64,000 nucleotides of DNA, taken from positions 62,001 to 126,000 of the forward strand of contig SZZY01000001.1 in the NCBI GenBank assembly GCA_009830035.1, written 5' to 3'. Positions 31,359 to 42,199 of this stretch are shown here, in pieces. The notes under the pieces were generated by a model. It had not been told where the DNA came from, did not search any database, and saw nothing but the letters and a program-made list of their open reading frames with translations. Within the stretch, counting starts at the first letter, position 1; each line of letters begins with the position of its first letter. A program made the position numbers and the translations under genes. The stretch is from Pantoea sp. Eser. Its GTDB lineage: Bacteria; Pseudomonadota; Gammaproteobacteria; Enterobacterales; Enterobacteriaceae.

Positions 31359-34019
31359 TTATTGGTTACCTTGCTGCAGCAGTTGATTGACGTAAGCGTC
31401 AATATCACTGGTGGTATTTGTAATGTTTGAATCGTCACACGCTTTAATGTGGTGTTCTAACTCTTCACAAAGCTGTTTGCCGGGAGTCAGATTGAGCATG
31501 GCAAACACGCCTTTAAGGCGATGCGCTGTCTGAGCAAGCGAGGCGTAGTCCTTTTCCGCCGACTCAGTATACAGTCTCTTTACATCAACCGGTACTGTCT
31601 CAGTAAACAGCTGGAAATAGCCGCCGCTCATCAATGGCGCGGCCGCTTCTTCTTCAGCGTCATCTTCCATCACATCGTGTGACAGTTGCTTCTCAATCAG
31701 CGCCAGCAATGCATCGAGCAGCGCATTACTGAGATTGAAATTAACCCGATACTGCTGGTCATTCAGTGCATGATGACCGGGTTCATCGCCGGCCAGCAGC
31801 AGTGACCAGCCGCTCAGTTTGGTGGGATCATCGGTTATCAGCACATCATGATCCTGACCGGAAATACGCTCGTCTGGCGTCAGACACCGCGCACCCCAGT
31901 TTTCCAGATGGCGGCAGACGATCTTGTGCACGTCTTCCACGGCGATTTCCACCAGCGCGGTGACGCCATCGAGAATTTTTTCCTCTTCCTCTTCGGTTTT
32001 CTGCTCCAGCACCAGTGGCAGTTGCATGTTGTAGCGGGTACCGATATCGGCTTTCGCCACGATATCCAGACTGCCGCCCATCTGCTTACACAGCTGTTTA
32101 CACAGGAAGAATGCCATTCCTGACGCCTGGCCATAGCGATCCTGACTGGTGTCACCGAGGAACGGGAAATCAAGATTTGCCAGCTCATCGACCGTCAGGC
32201 CGGCCCCGGTATCCACCAGTTCAATCAGCAAGCGATCGGCCTGCTTGTCTGCCGCTTTGACTTCCAGCGTGATTTTGCCCCAGCGGGTGGTGGTCAGCGC
32301 GTAGTGCACCAGGGTAATCAGCACCTTACGCAGCGCGCGGCGATCGCCAAAGCGCATTTTGTCGTTTGGCAGATGATTATTCACCACCAGTGACAGCCCT
32401 TTACGGCGCATCAGCGGCAGGCTTTCCAGCGCTATCTCATCCAGCAGTTCCTGCAGACTGAACACCGTCGCATCCGGTGACCAGTCGTGCGCTTCCAGCC
32501 GGTTAAGTAGCACAATATCGTCGACCAGCCGCGCCAGACCCTGGCTCTCATCCAGCACGTCCAGCACCGTTTCATCGGTGTCACGCTGGCTGAGCTGGAC
32601 CAGCTGGGACACGATTTTTTCCAGCGGCTGATTTAGGGCATGGCCAAGGTTGTTCAGCAGCTGCTGGCGCATCTGATGGTTACGATCCAGCACCTGCTGC
32701 GCTTTTTGCAGCTTCTTGTTGACCAGCAGCTCGCGATCCTGGTCGCGCATCATAAATAGCTGAGTATGTGGCGACAACACGCTGCGGGCGTGGCGGATCT
32801 CATACACTTCGTTATTGATGGTCGCCTGCAGCACGCCCTGATGCTGGTCGGACATATTAATGATCTTCTGCAAATTAAGGTGTGGCAGAAGGTGTTCTGC
32901 GATTTTATTACTCAGCAGGGTGCGGTTACTGGCAAAGTCGTAGACCAGCAGGCCGACCGGCAGGCTGGCCACAATCTCTTCATTTAATACCCGCAGCGAG
33001 TCCAGTTCAGCGCTCTGGTTCTCGCTGGGGCGCAGTGACTGTTGGCGCAGCAGCACCATGCCGCCCAGCGACAGCAGGAAAAGCAGCAGGTTAATCAGCA
33101 GCGGCCACAGCAGATTATGCAGGGTATCGATAATCAGCCGGCTAATCGGTACCCGGTAGACCAGCTGCAGCGAGGTACTGGGCAGCGTGGCGGCAATCTC
33201 CACATTCGGATTCACCAGTGAAATCTGGGTATTTTCCGTCTCCTGCTGATCCGTGTTGGTGGCAGGCACCGAGCTGTCCTGCCGCAGCTGGAAGTTTTCC
33301 AGCGGCATATTTTGTGGGATCAGATCTTTGACCGGCAGATCAAAGACCACCACCGTCGCCAGGTGGCCGGGCTGATTAAAGGTGGTACGCAGGGTAAAAT
33401 AGTGATCGTTTTGAAAGGCGAGGTGGCGCAGCGCCGAAAAACTTTCGCGCTCATCCAGCGCATTGGCCTGCTGCAGCATCTCCGCACGACGCGCATCCAC
33501 CATTGAACTGATGGCGCTATCTTTATAGCGGGTCGCCATATCTTTCAGCGGCAGGGTAGAGATCATGATCAGGCTGTTATCCTGACCGTTCAGAAAGTAC
33601 ATCGACCAGGTCGGATTTTCGGCGCCCCACAGCGTGTCGAGATAGTTCGACATCCGCATGGTCATGTCCAGCGTGCTGCTGTCATGCGAGCCAAAAATCA
33701 ACGCCTCAGTTTTGCGGCGGGTTTTTTCCAGATAATAGACGTCAGGGCGCAGCCGCGTCTCTTGCAGATTAGCGCTGGGTGCGGCACCCGCGGCGCTGGT
33801 TGAGAGGTTTTCATAAATCTGCCAGGTTGCAAAACGATATGCGTCGATGTGTTTCTGCACGTCGCGCGCCAGATCGGTCATCGCGTAACGTTTGCTGGTC
33901 AGCCAGGCATTGACCGAGTTGTGCACCATAAAGCCCAGTGCCAGCAGCAGCACCAGATTGAAAACCACAAAGAAGCGGGTGACATTGCCGGATGTCAGGG
34001 GAAAATTATAAGGCAACAT
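31359..34019 (-). CDS. rcsD: Rcs phosphotransfer intermediate protein
   Basis: An 886-residue RcsD (E. coli 890). Two membrane segments (VVFNLVLLLALGFMV near the start; LLINLLLFLLSLGGMVLL near 310) enclose a periplasmic domain; then a kinase-like domain lacking the phospho-acceptor His, and a C-terminal HPt domain with the transfer His in ASLAQTAHRLKGVFAML. It moves phosphate from RcsC to RcsB. ATG at 34019 is preferred; the frame extends to a GTG at 34061 without a ribosome binding site. Sits one base upstream of the rcsB start. Intact. Confidence 0.95.
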   Translation of the reverse strand: MLPYNFPLTSGNVTRFFVVFNLVLLLALGFMVHNSVNAWLTSKRYAMTDLARDVQKHIDAYRFATWQIYENLSTSAAGAAPSANLQETRLRPDVYYLEKTRRKTEALIFGSHDSSTLDMTMRMSNYLDTLWGAENPTWSMYFLNGQDNSLIMISTLPLKDMATRYKDSAISSMVDARRAEMLQQANALDERESFSALRHLAFQNDHYFTLRTTFNQPGHLATVVVFDLPVKDLIPQNMPLENFQLRQDSSVPATNTDQQETENTQISLVNPNVEIAATLPSTSLQLVYRVPISRLIIDTLHNLLWPLLINLLLFLLSLGGMVLLRQQSLRPSENQSAELDSLRVLNEEIVASLPVGLLVYDFASNRTLLSNKIAEHLLPHLNLQKIINMSDQHQGVLQATINNEVYEIRHARSVLSPHTQLFMMRDQDRELLVNKKLQKAQQVLDRNHQMRQQLLNNLGHALNQPLEKIVSQLVQLSQRDTDETVLDVLDESQGLARLVDDIVLLNRLEAHDWSPDATVFSLQELLDEIALESLPLMRRKGLSLVVNNHLPNDKMRFGDRRALRKVLITLVHYALTTTRWGKITLEVKAADKQADRLLIELVDTGAGLTVDELANLDFPFLGDTSQDRYGQASGMAFFLCKQLCKQMGGSLDIVAKADIGTRYNMQLPLVLEQKTEEEEEKILDGVTALVEIAVEDVHKIVCRHLENWGARCLTPDERISGQDHDVLITDDPTKLSGWSLLLAGDEPGHHALNDQQYRVNFNLSNALLDALLALIEKQLSHDVMEDDAEEEAAAPLMSGGYFQLFTETVPVDVKRLYTESAEKDYASLAQTAHRLKGVFAMLNLTPGKQLCEELEHHIKACDDSNITNTTSDIDAYVNQLLQQGNQ

Positions 34020-34038
34020 AGCGTGTCTGATACCTGAA

Positions 34039-34660
34039 TTATCGCGCAACTTTTCGCGCACTAGCGGCCACAGCTAACAGTAACAGCGCGATTAATATAA
34101 ATGCGCCGCTGAGGCTGATCCATTGTGATATGAATCCGATTAAGGCCGGACCTGAGAGAATACCCGCATATCCCAGCGTTGTCATGGCAGAAATCGCCAG
34201 GTTTGCCGGCATATCCTGTTGATTCCCCGCCGCGTTGAATAACATTGGCACGGTATTCGATAAACCGAACCCGACCAGCAGAAAAGCCAGTAACGCCATT
34301 TCCGGCCACGGCAGCCACACCGCTAGGCTCATGCCCGCAGCGGCCGTCAGCGCGCCAGTCAGCATAACCGGATAACGACCAAAGCGGTGAATGATCTTAT
34401 CGCCGCTAAACCGGCCCAGCGTCATCGCCGTTGAGAACAGCCCATAGCCCAGACCGGCATGGGTCGGCGACATGGCCGGGTTCTGCAACAGCAGCAGCGC
34501 GCCCCAGTCCAACACCGCCCCTTCCGCCAGAAACAGGATAAAGCAGAGCGCACCCAGAAAGGCGACCCAGCCACGGCTGATCGGGCTGATGTAAACGCTG
34601 ATTCATTAAGCCGGGCAGACGCCACAGTAATAGCAGCAGCACCACCGCCATGATCACCAT
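34039..34660 (-). pseudogene. Truncated MFS transporter (YbjJ-like), 5' half deleted
   Basis: The C-terminal half of a major facilitator superfamily transporter remains: LCFILFLAEGAVLDWGALLL, then GLGYGLFSTAMTLGRFSGD and ATTLGYAGILSGPALIGF-like segments, matching the E. coli YbjJ type. A frameshift near 34590-34610 separates this from one more membrane segment (MVIMAVVLLLLLWRLPGL) that ends abruptly at about 34660, where plus-strand adhesin sequence begins. The whole N-terminal domain and the promoter are gone. Substrate unknown. Its stop lies 20 bases before the rcsD start. Confidence 0.8.
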
Positions 34661-36383
34661 CACGGCGTCACCGTCACCGGTACAGATGCCTGTGGCAACG
34701 TGGCGAACAGCAGCGGTGCGCTGAGCGTGATTGCGCACACCGCGCCGACGGTCGCCATCACCTCACTGTTTGGTGACAATGCGCTGAGCGCGGTGGATGT
34801 CAAAACGGCACAAACCATCAGCGGCAGCGCCACCAATGCCTAGGGTTCGGTGGTGCGCGTGGCGCTGGGTGGCCAGACCTACAGCCAGCAATGGCAGCTG
34901 GAGCCTGTCGATTCCGGCCGCTAACCTGGCGACGATTACCGACGGTGTGTATACCGTTACCGCCAGCGTCACCAATGGTGCCGGCATTAGCGGCAGCGGC
35001 TCGGTCGCACTCGGCGTAGTCAGTCACACCACGCCAACGGTTAGCCTGAACAGTTATTTTGGCGGTGATGGTTACCTCAATATTGCCGAAGCCAATACCG
35101 CCGAAACCATCAGCGGCAGCAGTACTAATGCCGCTGGCGGCACGGTAACGGTGAATATCGCGGGTAATATCCTCACCACCACCATTGGCGCAAATGGGGC
35201 ATGGAGCATCAGCGTGCCGTCGGCCACCCTGAAAGAGATCGCCGATGGCAGTCATCCGCTGACCGTGACGGTGGCTGACATTGGCGGCAACACCGTTACC
35301 AGCAACAGCAGCTTTACCGCGCTGTCGCATAATTCACCACTGGTGGGTGCCGATCCGGTACTCAGCGTGCTGACCTCGTTGCTGACCGGCCTGACGGTGC
35401 AGGGTGGTTCGCTGAATGCGGCGCAGGGATCGAAAGTCAGCGTCACGCTGTTGCTCTCCAACGGCAGCAACGGACCGACGATCAATACCACCACCGATGC
35501 GCTGGGACGTTACTCCGCTAACTTCGCGCCGTCATTGTTGTCGGTTGGCGGCCTGCTGCTGTCGCTGGGTACGCTGGCAAAAGTCACCATCACCGATGCG
35601 GCAGGCAACAGCTATACGACCACCAATACTCTGCTGTTAGGGTCATTGTTGCCGATTACGACTGCCGCCACCGAGTCGGTCGCGCTGTTCTCGGTGGCCG
35701 ATGACAGCGCCACGGTGGCCGGTGCCAGCGGTGAAACGCAGCACAACGCCAGCAGCAGTGAGGAAAACGTCACCCATGCTGCGGTCGCCTCAACCCTGAC
35801 CACCGAGGCGGATATCACCACGCCAGCCAGCAGCAGCGAAAGCGCTGCGGCTACCGAAACCGCCGCTGCCGCTGTGCCAGCAGAGGAGGTCAGCTATACC
35901 ATTGGAGGCGTGGTGATCACGCTGGCTGATGGCAGCACGGTGGAAGGTGCGGCGGTGACCGGCAGCAGTGGGGCTGATACCGTGACGGTCAGTGACCTGA
36001 ACTTTACGCACATCGATGGCGGCGCAGGCAACGATACGCTGGTGCTGAACGGGGAGCATCTGAATCTGGATCTCACCACGCTGGGCCTGAAGGTCGAGCA
36101 CATTGAAGTACTCGACCTCGGGAACACCGGGACTAAATCGGTGAAACTCGATCTGAATGAAGCACTCAGTATTACCGACAAGCAGAGTGATGGTTTTATC
36201 ATCAAGGGCGCCGATGGCAGCCAGGTGACGCTGGCCAACAGTAATGGCGGCATCTGGGCGGTGACCGGCGAGCGTACCGTGGAGGGGCAAACCTTTGAGG
36301 TTTACCACAACTCGGCGCTGACTAGCGATAACACGCTGGAAGACGTGCTGGTGCAACATAACCTGCAGGTACATATCGTGTAG
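34661..36383 (+). pseudogene. 3' remnant of a giant Ig-repeat type I secreted adhesin (BapA/LapA-like)
   Basis: C-terminal part of a large surface adhesin. It starts mid-repeat at about 34665 (VTVTGTDACGNVANSS). Each bacterial Ig-like repeat of about 95 residues ends in a VTVTxTDxAGN-type strand; about one and a half repeats remain, followed by a Ser/Ala/Thr-rich linker and a C-terminal secretion domain with an RTX-like motif (HIDGGAGNDTLVLNG) and LVQHNLQVHIV at the end, as in BapA-type type I substrates. Lesions: TAG at 34841 (in ATNA*GSV), a frameshift at about 34885, and loss of the entire 5' part, which in such genes encodes thousands of residues. The natural stop is TAG. Confidence 0.85.
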
Positions 36384-36417
36384 TGGTGCTTAAATATCAG
36401 TAAAGCTGATGAAATTG

Positions 36418-36447
36418 GCGGGTGCGTGGGCGCCTGCTGATTTTTTA
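36418..36447 (+). terminator. Likely terminator after the first adhesin
   Basis: GCGGGTG pairs with CGCCTGC (two G-T wobbles), six-base loop, followed by TGATTTTTTATTTT, 35 bases after the adhesin stop. The rest of the gap to 36744 shows no gene. Confidence 0.6.
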
Positions 36448-36744
36448 TTTTCCCGCCGTGATAATTCCATTTTCCAGATTTTCGCCACTATTCATCAGCA
36501 GGATGAAAAATTAGGGTAGGGGCAGCAAACGGCGCCACGCCGGTAAATGCAGAAAATCTGACGTCGAAAATTCTTTAGCGGCTTTTTTTAGTCGCCTATT
36601 CATTCATCGTTGTTACCTGCGGGTAACCGGTTCCGACCAGCGGAAACGGGCGGCTTACGCTGGCCCGACATAACTGCGCCAACCTTAACGATCAGTTAAT
36701 CTGATGGTTTGCGCCTGCCTTTCTGTGCTGAATTGAGGTTACCT

Positions 36745-38530
36745 ATGTCCCAACGCGATACGTTTCGTGCCGTCCGGCTCGAATCCATTTTTCAGGCGGC
36801 AGTGAGTGAATTTGCCGTTCCCGATAGCACCACGCGCAGTGTTGCTCCGGCCGAAACATCGGCCATCGCGACGCCGACCGCCGATCTCTCCGCCGACAGC
36901 GCGCTCAATCCGGCGATCGCTCTGACCACGCTGGCGGTTACTGCGGCCGCGGATACAAAACCGCCCGCTGCGCTGCGGCCCTATGAACCGATCGCCAGCG
37001 ATGGCGTGATCGCTAACTGGGAAGTGCAAAAACCGGTCCATCTGCGTGGTCAGGCGGTGGGTGAGGCGGGATCAACCGTCACCCTGACCTTCAACGATCA
37101 GAGCTGGCAGAGCACGGTTAATAAATGGGGTTACTGGAACGCCTCAATGCCCGCCGAGGCGCTGAAAGGGCTGCCGGACGGCAATCACACCCTGACGCTG
37201 ACCATTACTGATAAAGCCGGTAACAGCACCGATACCACGGTCGATTTTGGTATCTATGCCGACCGCAGCCTCAAGCCGACCCTGACGGTGGACACCATCA
37301 GCGGCGATAACGCGATTAACATCGAGGAAAGCGTGTATGGCGTCGACATCAGCGGCAGCGGCACCCATCTGCCCGCCGGCTCGCGCGTGACTCTGACGCT
37401 GGGCAGCATCACCACCACGGCGATTGTCGACAGCGAGGGCAAATGGACCTGCACCTTTCACGAGAGCGATCTCAAAGCGCAGCAGGATGGCGTCTACAGC
37501 CTGACGGTCAGCGCGAAGGATCCGAATGGCAACACCACCACTGAATCCCATCAGCTGACGTTGATCACCCACCTGAGCAGCTGCCGCAGATTAGCTTCGA
37601 TAAGGTGACGGCAGATGATGTGATCAATCTGGCGGAAACCCAGCAGGATTTACTGCTGAGCGGCACGCTCTCTACTGTGATGCCAGGCCATCGGCTAGTG
37701 ATTACCGGCGCAAATGAGAAAGATTATGCCGCCACGCTGAGCGACGATGGACACTGGCAGGTGGTGATCCCGGCAGCAGATGTGCACGCCTTTATTAATG
37801 TCGGCGAGATCCGCGCCTGGTCGATTGACGGTGCCAACAACTATACCGACGCCAGCCATGAGCTGAACATCAAAACCGGCTTTATTTCGATCTATGTCGA
37901 AATGGATATCGGCGGCGATATGATCCTCAACTATCAGGAAGCGCAGCACGATCTCAGCCTGTATGTTGAGGGCGCCAACGAGCTGGTGATCAATGGCAAA
38001 ACCTACCAGCCGGACGCGAAGGGGATAGTGACCCTGAGCGCCAGCGATCTGCAGGCGTTACCGGAAGGGCCGGTCGCCGTCACCTATCATCGCTGGGATG
38101 AGTATGGCAACAGCGATACCCAGACCGACAGTAGCCTGTTCACCGTGGCCACCCATCAGCGTCCGACCCTGACGCTGGACACCCCGTTCGACGACAATGT
38201 AATCGACGCCGCGGATGTGAACAGCTGGCACCGCTGGATGATGGTGAGTATCAGATGACGGTGAGCGCCAAAGACAGTGCCGGGAATCTGGCCAGTGCCA
38301 GCCAGACGGTGACGGTGGCATCGCATACTGATGCTGCTTCCACGCTGAATCTGCTGACGGTGGATTAGCTACTGGATAACCTCAGCCCGACAGCGACAGC
38401 CGAAACGCTGCCTGCGGCGAAGGCGTCTGCCGCTGTCGCTGCGCCGCACGAAAGCAATCTGGTGACCGATTTCCCTTACACGCTCGCCGACCACTTATGG
38501 CAACACCCCGCCATTCATCCGCTAGTCTGA
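36745..38530 (+). pseudogene. Second Ig-repeat protein of the adhesin locus, frameshifted
   Basis: Begins with ATG six bases after GAGG, reading MSQRDTFRAVRLESIFQAAV, then an Ala/Thr-rich region and several Ig-like repeats (SVTLTFNDQSWQ..., NKWGYWNASMPAEAL, KDPNGNTTTESH). No Sec signal is evident, as expected for a type I substrate. Lesions: loss of one C at about 37573 (-1 frameshift in LITHP|EQLPQ), an internal deletion plus frameshift at about 38215 that joins IDAADVN to LDDGEYQMTVSAKD, and a TAG at 38366 in LLTVD*LLDNL. It would end LADHLWQHPAIHPLV. Exact family unknown; possibly a smaller adhesin or a partner of the giant one. Confidence 0.8.
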
Positions 38531-38559
38531 GCTGAAACACATTAGTTAACTACTGCCTT

Positions 38560-38586
38560 CCGGACGGGTTTGTTAAACCCGTCCGG
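38560..38586 (+). terminator. Strong hairpin after the second Ig-repeat gene
   Basis: A perfect 12-base-pair stem, CCGGACGGGTTT with AAACCCGTCCGG, three-base loop, 30 bases after the stop. No T-run follows, so termination may be partial or the hairpin may protect the mRNA end. Confidence 0.65.
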
Positions 38587-38599
38587 ATTGGTGGGCGTA

Positions 38600-38836
38600 A
38601 CATCATCGATTAAATTTTGCGCGATTGAGAAAATAATTAATTATTCCATCGATATTTAGCAGGAAGAAGCGCGGGATATGATCTAATAATGTTAAAGGTC
38701 GTTTAGCGTCTGGCTTACGAACCATAAATTAATTGACGCAGTCTGACGAGGCGAAAGCCCGCAACGGCGCACCGTTTTGCACTCTTTGTTCACCAGGAAA
38801 ACACCATGATGATAAGAACCCCTGTTGGTAAACATA
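38600..38836 (+). promoter_or_regulatory. AT-rich promoter and leader region of the type I secretion genes
   Basis: The AT-rich stretch 38610-38740 is a likely promoter. Just before the TolC-like gene come two short hairpins, GGC-GAAA-GCC (38750-38759) and AACGG-CGCA-CCGTT (38763-38776), then CACCAGGAAAACACC. They could form a structured 5' leader, but I cannot match them to a known riboswitch; the cyclic-di-GMP aptamer core was looked for and not seen. Confidence 0.35.
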
Positions 38837-40127
38837 ATGAACAAAGCGCGATTGACCTTTTTGTTATGCGCCCTGCGTAGTGTTACCTGCGGCCTTTGCC
38901 GCACCCTTGCCCAAAGCTGAATTCAACTGGCGTGCCGCTTCCAGCGAAGAACAGATCGCCACCTTAACGCTGCGTGACGCCATTCTCCGCGCTTTCGCCC
39001 GCAACCCTAAAATCTCGGAAGCGGCGGCTCTAATACACGTTGGCGAAGGTGATCTCGACGCCGCTAAAAGTGCCTAGTATCCGCAGATTTAACTGCAGGG
39101 CGCGGCGGGCCGATCTCATCAGACCGACTCAGCCGGCAGCCTGAATAATAACGGCTCCGGCGGCATCATGCTAATCCAGTTGCTGTACGATTTTGGCCGC
39201 ACCGGCGGCGCTATCGACGAGCAGCACGCCTTGTCAGAGGCCTATCTGGAAGTCAAACGTTACCAGGCGCTGGCGGAGACCGCCCACACCAATATCGCCT
39301 CACTGGAACGGGTGCGTGATATCGCCCGCCTGCGCGCCGACGCCGAACTCAACTCGCAGTCGGACGTGTTACAGGCGGAACCCCGTATCGCCGCGATGCA
39401 CGCCACGCTGGAGCAGTATCGGGCGCAGCTACGTTCAGCCAAAGCCCAGCTGACGGTGCTGACCGGCGTGGTGCCGGCGACCCTGCCTGAGCTACCGCAG
39501 GCGTTGCTCAATCAGCAGATCACTCTCGACAAAATCGCCTACGCCAACAGCGCCGCGGTGCGCAGCGCCCAGGCGAAGCAGGAAGCCGCGCGCGAACGGG
39601 TGCGTAAGGCGCAGTCCGGCCACTGGCCAACCATCAAAGTTCAGGCTGGCACCCGCTATGAAAACGATCGCCAGTCTTACTGGGATGATGAGGTCCAGCT
39701 GCAGGTTGAAGCGCCGCTCTACCAGGGCGGCATGGTCAATGCCAGAACCCAGTCCGCTGAGGGCGATCGTGAAGCGGCGCAGGCGGCGGTTCAGCAGGCT
39801 AAACTCACCATCAATCAGAATGCCCCCACCGCCTATGCCAACATGATTGGCGCGCAGCAACGTCAGGCGGCCGGTGAAGTGCAGCTGGAAAGTGCTGACC
39901 ACACCCGCAACGTCTACGCCGATGAGTACCGGCTCAGCAAGCGCAGCCTGAACGATCTGCTGAGCGTGGAACAGGATGTGTTTCAGGCGGACAGTTCACG
40001 CATCACCGCGCTTTACGATGGCTGGGATGCCACCGTGCGCTATGCCGCTGCGGTCGACAATCTACTCGATATCCTAGGTATCGATCGTCAGCGCAGCAGC
40101 GGCGATCTCCTTCCTTCGCTGCAATAG
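38837..40127 (+). pseudogene. TolC-family outer-membrane channel of the type I secretion system
   Basis: A TolC-like outer-membrane efflux channel of about 430 residues. The signal peptide (MNKARLTFLLCAL...) is broken by a one-base insertion at about 38876, after which PAAFAAPLPKAEFNW continues in another frame. Two stops follow close together: TAG at 39075 and TAA at 39090 (KSA*YPQI*LQGAAG). From 39168 the frame is open and keeps family motifs (QLLYDFGRTGGAIDE, YEVRLSKRSLNDLLSVE-like segment YRLSKRSLNDLLSVEQD, then AAVDNLLDILGI). First of three secretion genes. Non-functional unless read through. Confidence 0.88.
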
Positions 40128-40155
40128 CGAGCTTTCGCATTAAAAGGCATTAACC

Positions 40156-42187
40156 ATGAGCGCACAAAACCTGAATACCAGATAACTGGATTGCCGCCAT
40201 GCTGCGCGTGGCAGCGCGGTTCGGTAAACCTGCCGACGGCAAAACTCTGCGCCAGCAGATGCGTTGGTTTGAACATCTGCCGGTGGCGCAGCAGCTGGAA
40301 CGGCTCTCCGGGCTGCTCGGGCTGCATCTGACCATGGTGCCGCAAAATAAGCTGCGCTGGCGTCAGGATATCACCCCGGTGGTGCTGGTGCTGGAAAACA
40401 GCAGCGTGGCGGTGCTGGAAGGGATCGACCCGGACGGCAGCGCGCGCTACTGGCTGAGCGAAGGCGCACTGTCCGAACTGCTGGCCCGCGCCTAGGTCGA
40501 GGTCGGGGTGATTGGCGTCGCAGCGCGCGGCCGGGATACGCGCATCGATGAATTCGTCCAGCCGTATGAGCCGCATTGGTTCTGGAAGAATTTTCGCGGC
40601 ATGGGCCGGCGCATCACCGAGATTTCGCTGGCGTCGGTGATCGGCAACGTTCTGGCGCTGGCCGGCATTCTGTTCTCAATGCAGGTCTACGATCGGGTGA
40701 TCCCGGCGCAGTTACAGGCCACGCTGTGGGTGCTGTTTGTCGGGGTGCTGATTGCGGCGGCGATTGAGTATCTGATCCGCCTGATGCGTACCCGGGTCTC
40801 TGACTTAATGGGCAAACGTATTGACCTGAAAGTCTCTGCCATGCTCATCGCCCGGGCGATGAGCATCCGCAATGAAGCACGGCCAAAATCGACCGGTTCG
40901 TTCATTTCGCAGCTGCGTGAAATCGATCAGGTACGTGAACTGCTGACCTCCACCACGGTGGGCGCGGCGGCCGATCTGCCGTTTGTTATCCTGTTCCTGT
41001 TTATCATGTCATTTATCGGCGGCTGGCTGGTGCTGATTCCGCTGGCGGCGATACCGCTGATCGTGATCCCTGGCATGCTGGTGCAGATCCCGATGGCGCG
41101 GCTGGCCAAAGAGGGGCTGCGCGAAGGGGCGCTGCGTAATGCGCTGCAGGCGGAACCCTATTTCCAGCGTCAGTGGGAGCAGACCCATGAGGTCAGCGCC
41201 GCTATCAGTAATCAGCAACGCTTATGGGGCGCCCGGCTGACCGGCTGGGCCGCCACGGTGCAGCAGCTCACCTATGCCGGCCTGCTGGTGTTCGGTGTCT
41301 ATCTGGTACTTGATTCGCAAATCACCACCGGCACCCTGGTCGCCTTTAGCCTGCTCTCGTCACGTACCATTGCGCCGCTGATGCAGCTCACTATAGTCTT
41401 TTCCCGCTGGCAGCACGCCAAAATGGCGATGAAGGGGCTGGATGAGCTGCTGAAGAAGCCGCTCGATCAGCCCGAGGCGGCAACGCTGGCGCACTGTCCG
41501 ACGCTAACCGGCCAGTACGATCTGCGTAATGTGCATTACCGCTACGACGAAGAGAATGAAAAGAACGTCCTCAACGTGCAGCAGCTGCACATCAAACCGG
41601 GCGAGAAGATTGCCATTCTGGGTAAAGTTGGGTCCGGGAAATCAACCCTGCTTAAAATTCTCGCCGGTCAGGCGATGGCGAGCTAGGGCAAGGTAATTGT
41701 TGATGGCGTGGATATTGAACGCATCGATCCGATCGATCTCCTCCGTCAGCTCGGCTGGTTGTCGCACGACTCGCGGCTGTTTTTTGGCACGCTGCGACAA
41801 AACCTGATGCTGGGCAATCCGCACGCCAGCGAACAGGAGATGCTACAGGCGCTGCGCATCAGCGGCGCGCTGTCGCTGGTACAGCAGGATGCCGCCAGTC
41901 TCGATCGTATTATTAATGAAGGCGGGCGCGGGCTGTCCGGCGGGCAACGTCAGATGGTGATGCTGAGCCGGATGATCCTGCGTCAGCCGCAGGTGGTGTT
42001 GCTGGATGAGCCGACCGCCGCCATGGATGAGCAGCTGGAAGAGCATGTGATCCGTCAGCTTCAGGGCTGGATCAGCGGCCGCACCCTGATACTGGTGACG
42101 CACCGTCCGGCGCTGTTGAAGATGGTCGACCGCATTGTGGTGCCGCGCCACGTCACCGGCCGCCCAACCGGCGGCAGGGCAGAATAA
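40156..42187 (+). pseudogene. Type I secretion ABC transporter/permease (LapB/HlyB-like)
   Basis: Inner-membrane ATPase of the adhesin exporter. Order: degenerate peptidase-C39-like domain (LSGLLGLHLTMVPQNKLRW), membrane domain (FSMQVYDRVIPAQLQATLWVL), nucleotide-binding domain with Walker A GKVGSGKSTLL, signature LSGGQRQMVMLSRM and Walker B VVLLDEP. Lesions: a frameshift between the ATG at 40156 and DNWIAAML (about 40190), TAG at 40493 (LARA*VEVG), TAG at 41684 (QAMAS*GKVIVDG), and an aberrant C-terminus (RHVTGRPTGGRAE). The natural ATG-to-stop length would be near 680-720 residues. Follows the TolC gene by 28 bases and precedes the HlyD gene by 12. Confidence 0.88.
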
Positions 42188-42199
42188 AGGAGATGCCGC

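Noticed and set aside
34797..34860. ATG-initiated start of the first adhesin at 34797
   Set aside because: The first 30 residues in that frame are an out-of-frame reading; repeat homology continues upstream in another frame to about 34665.
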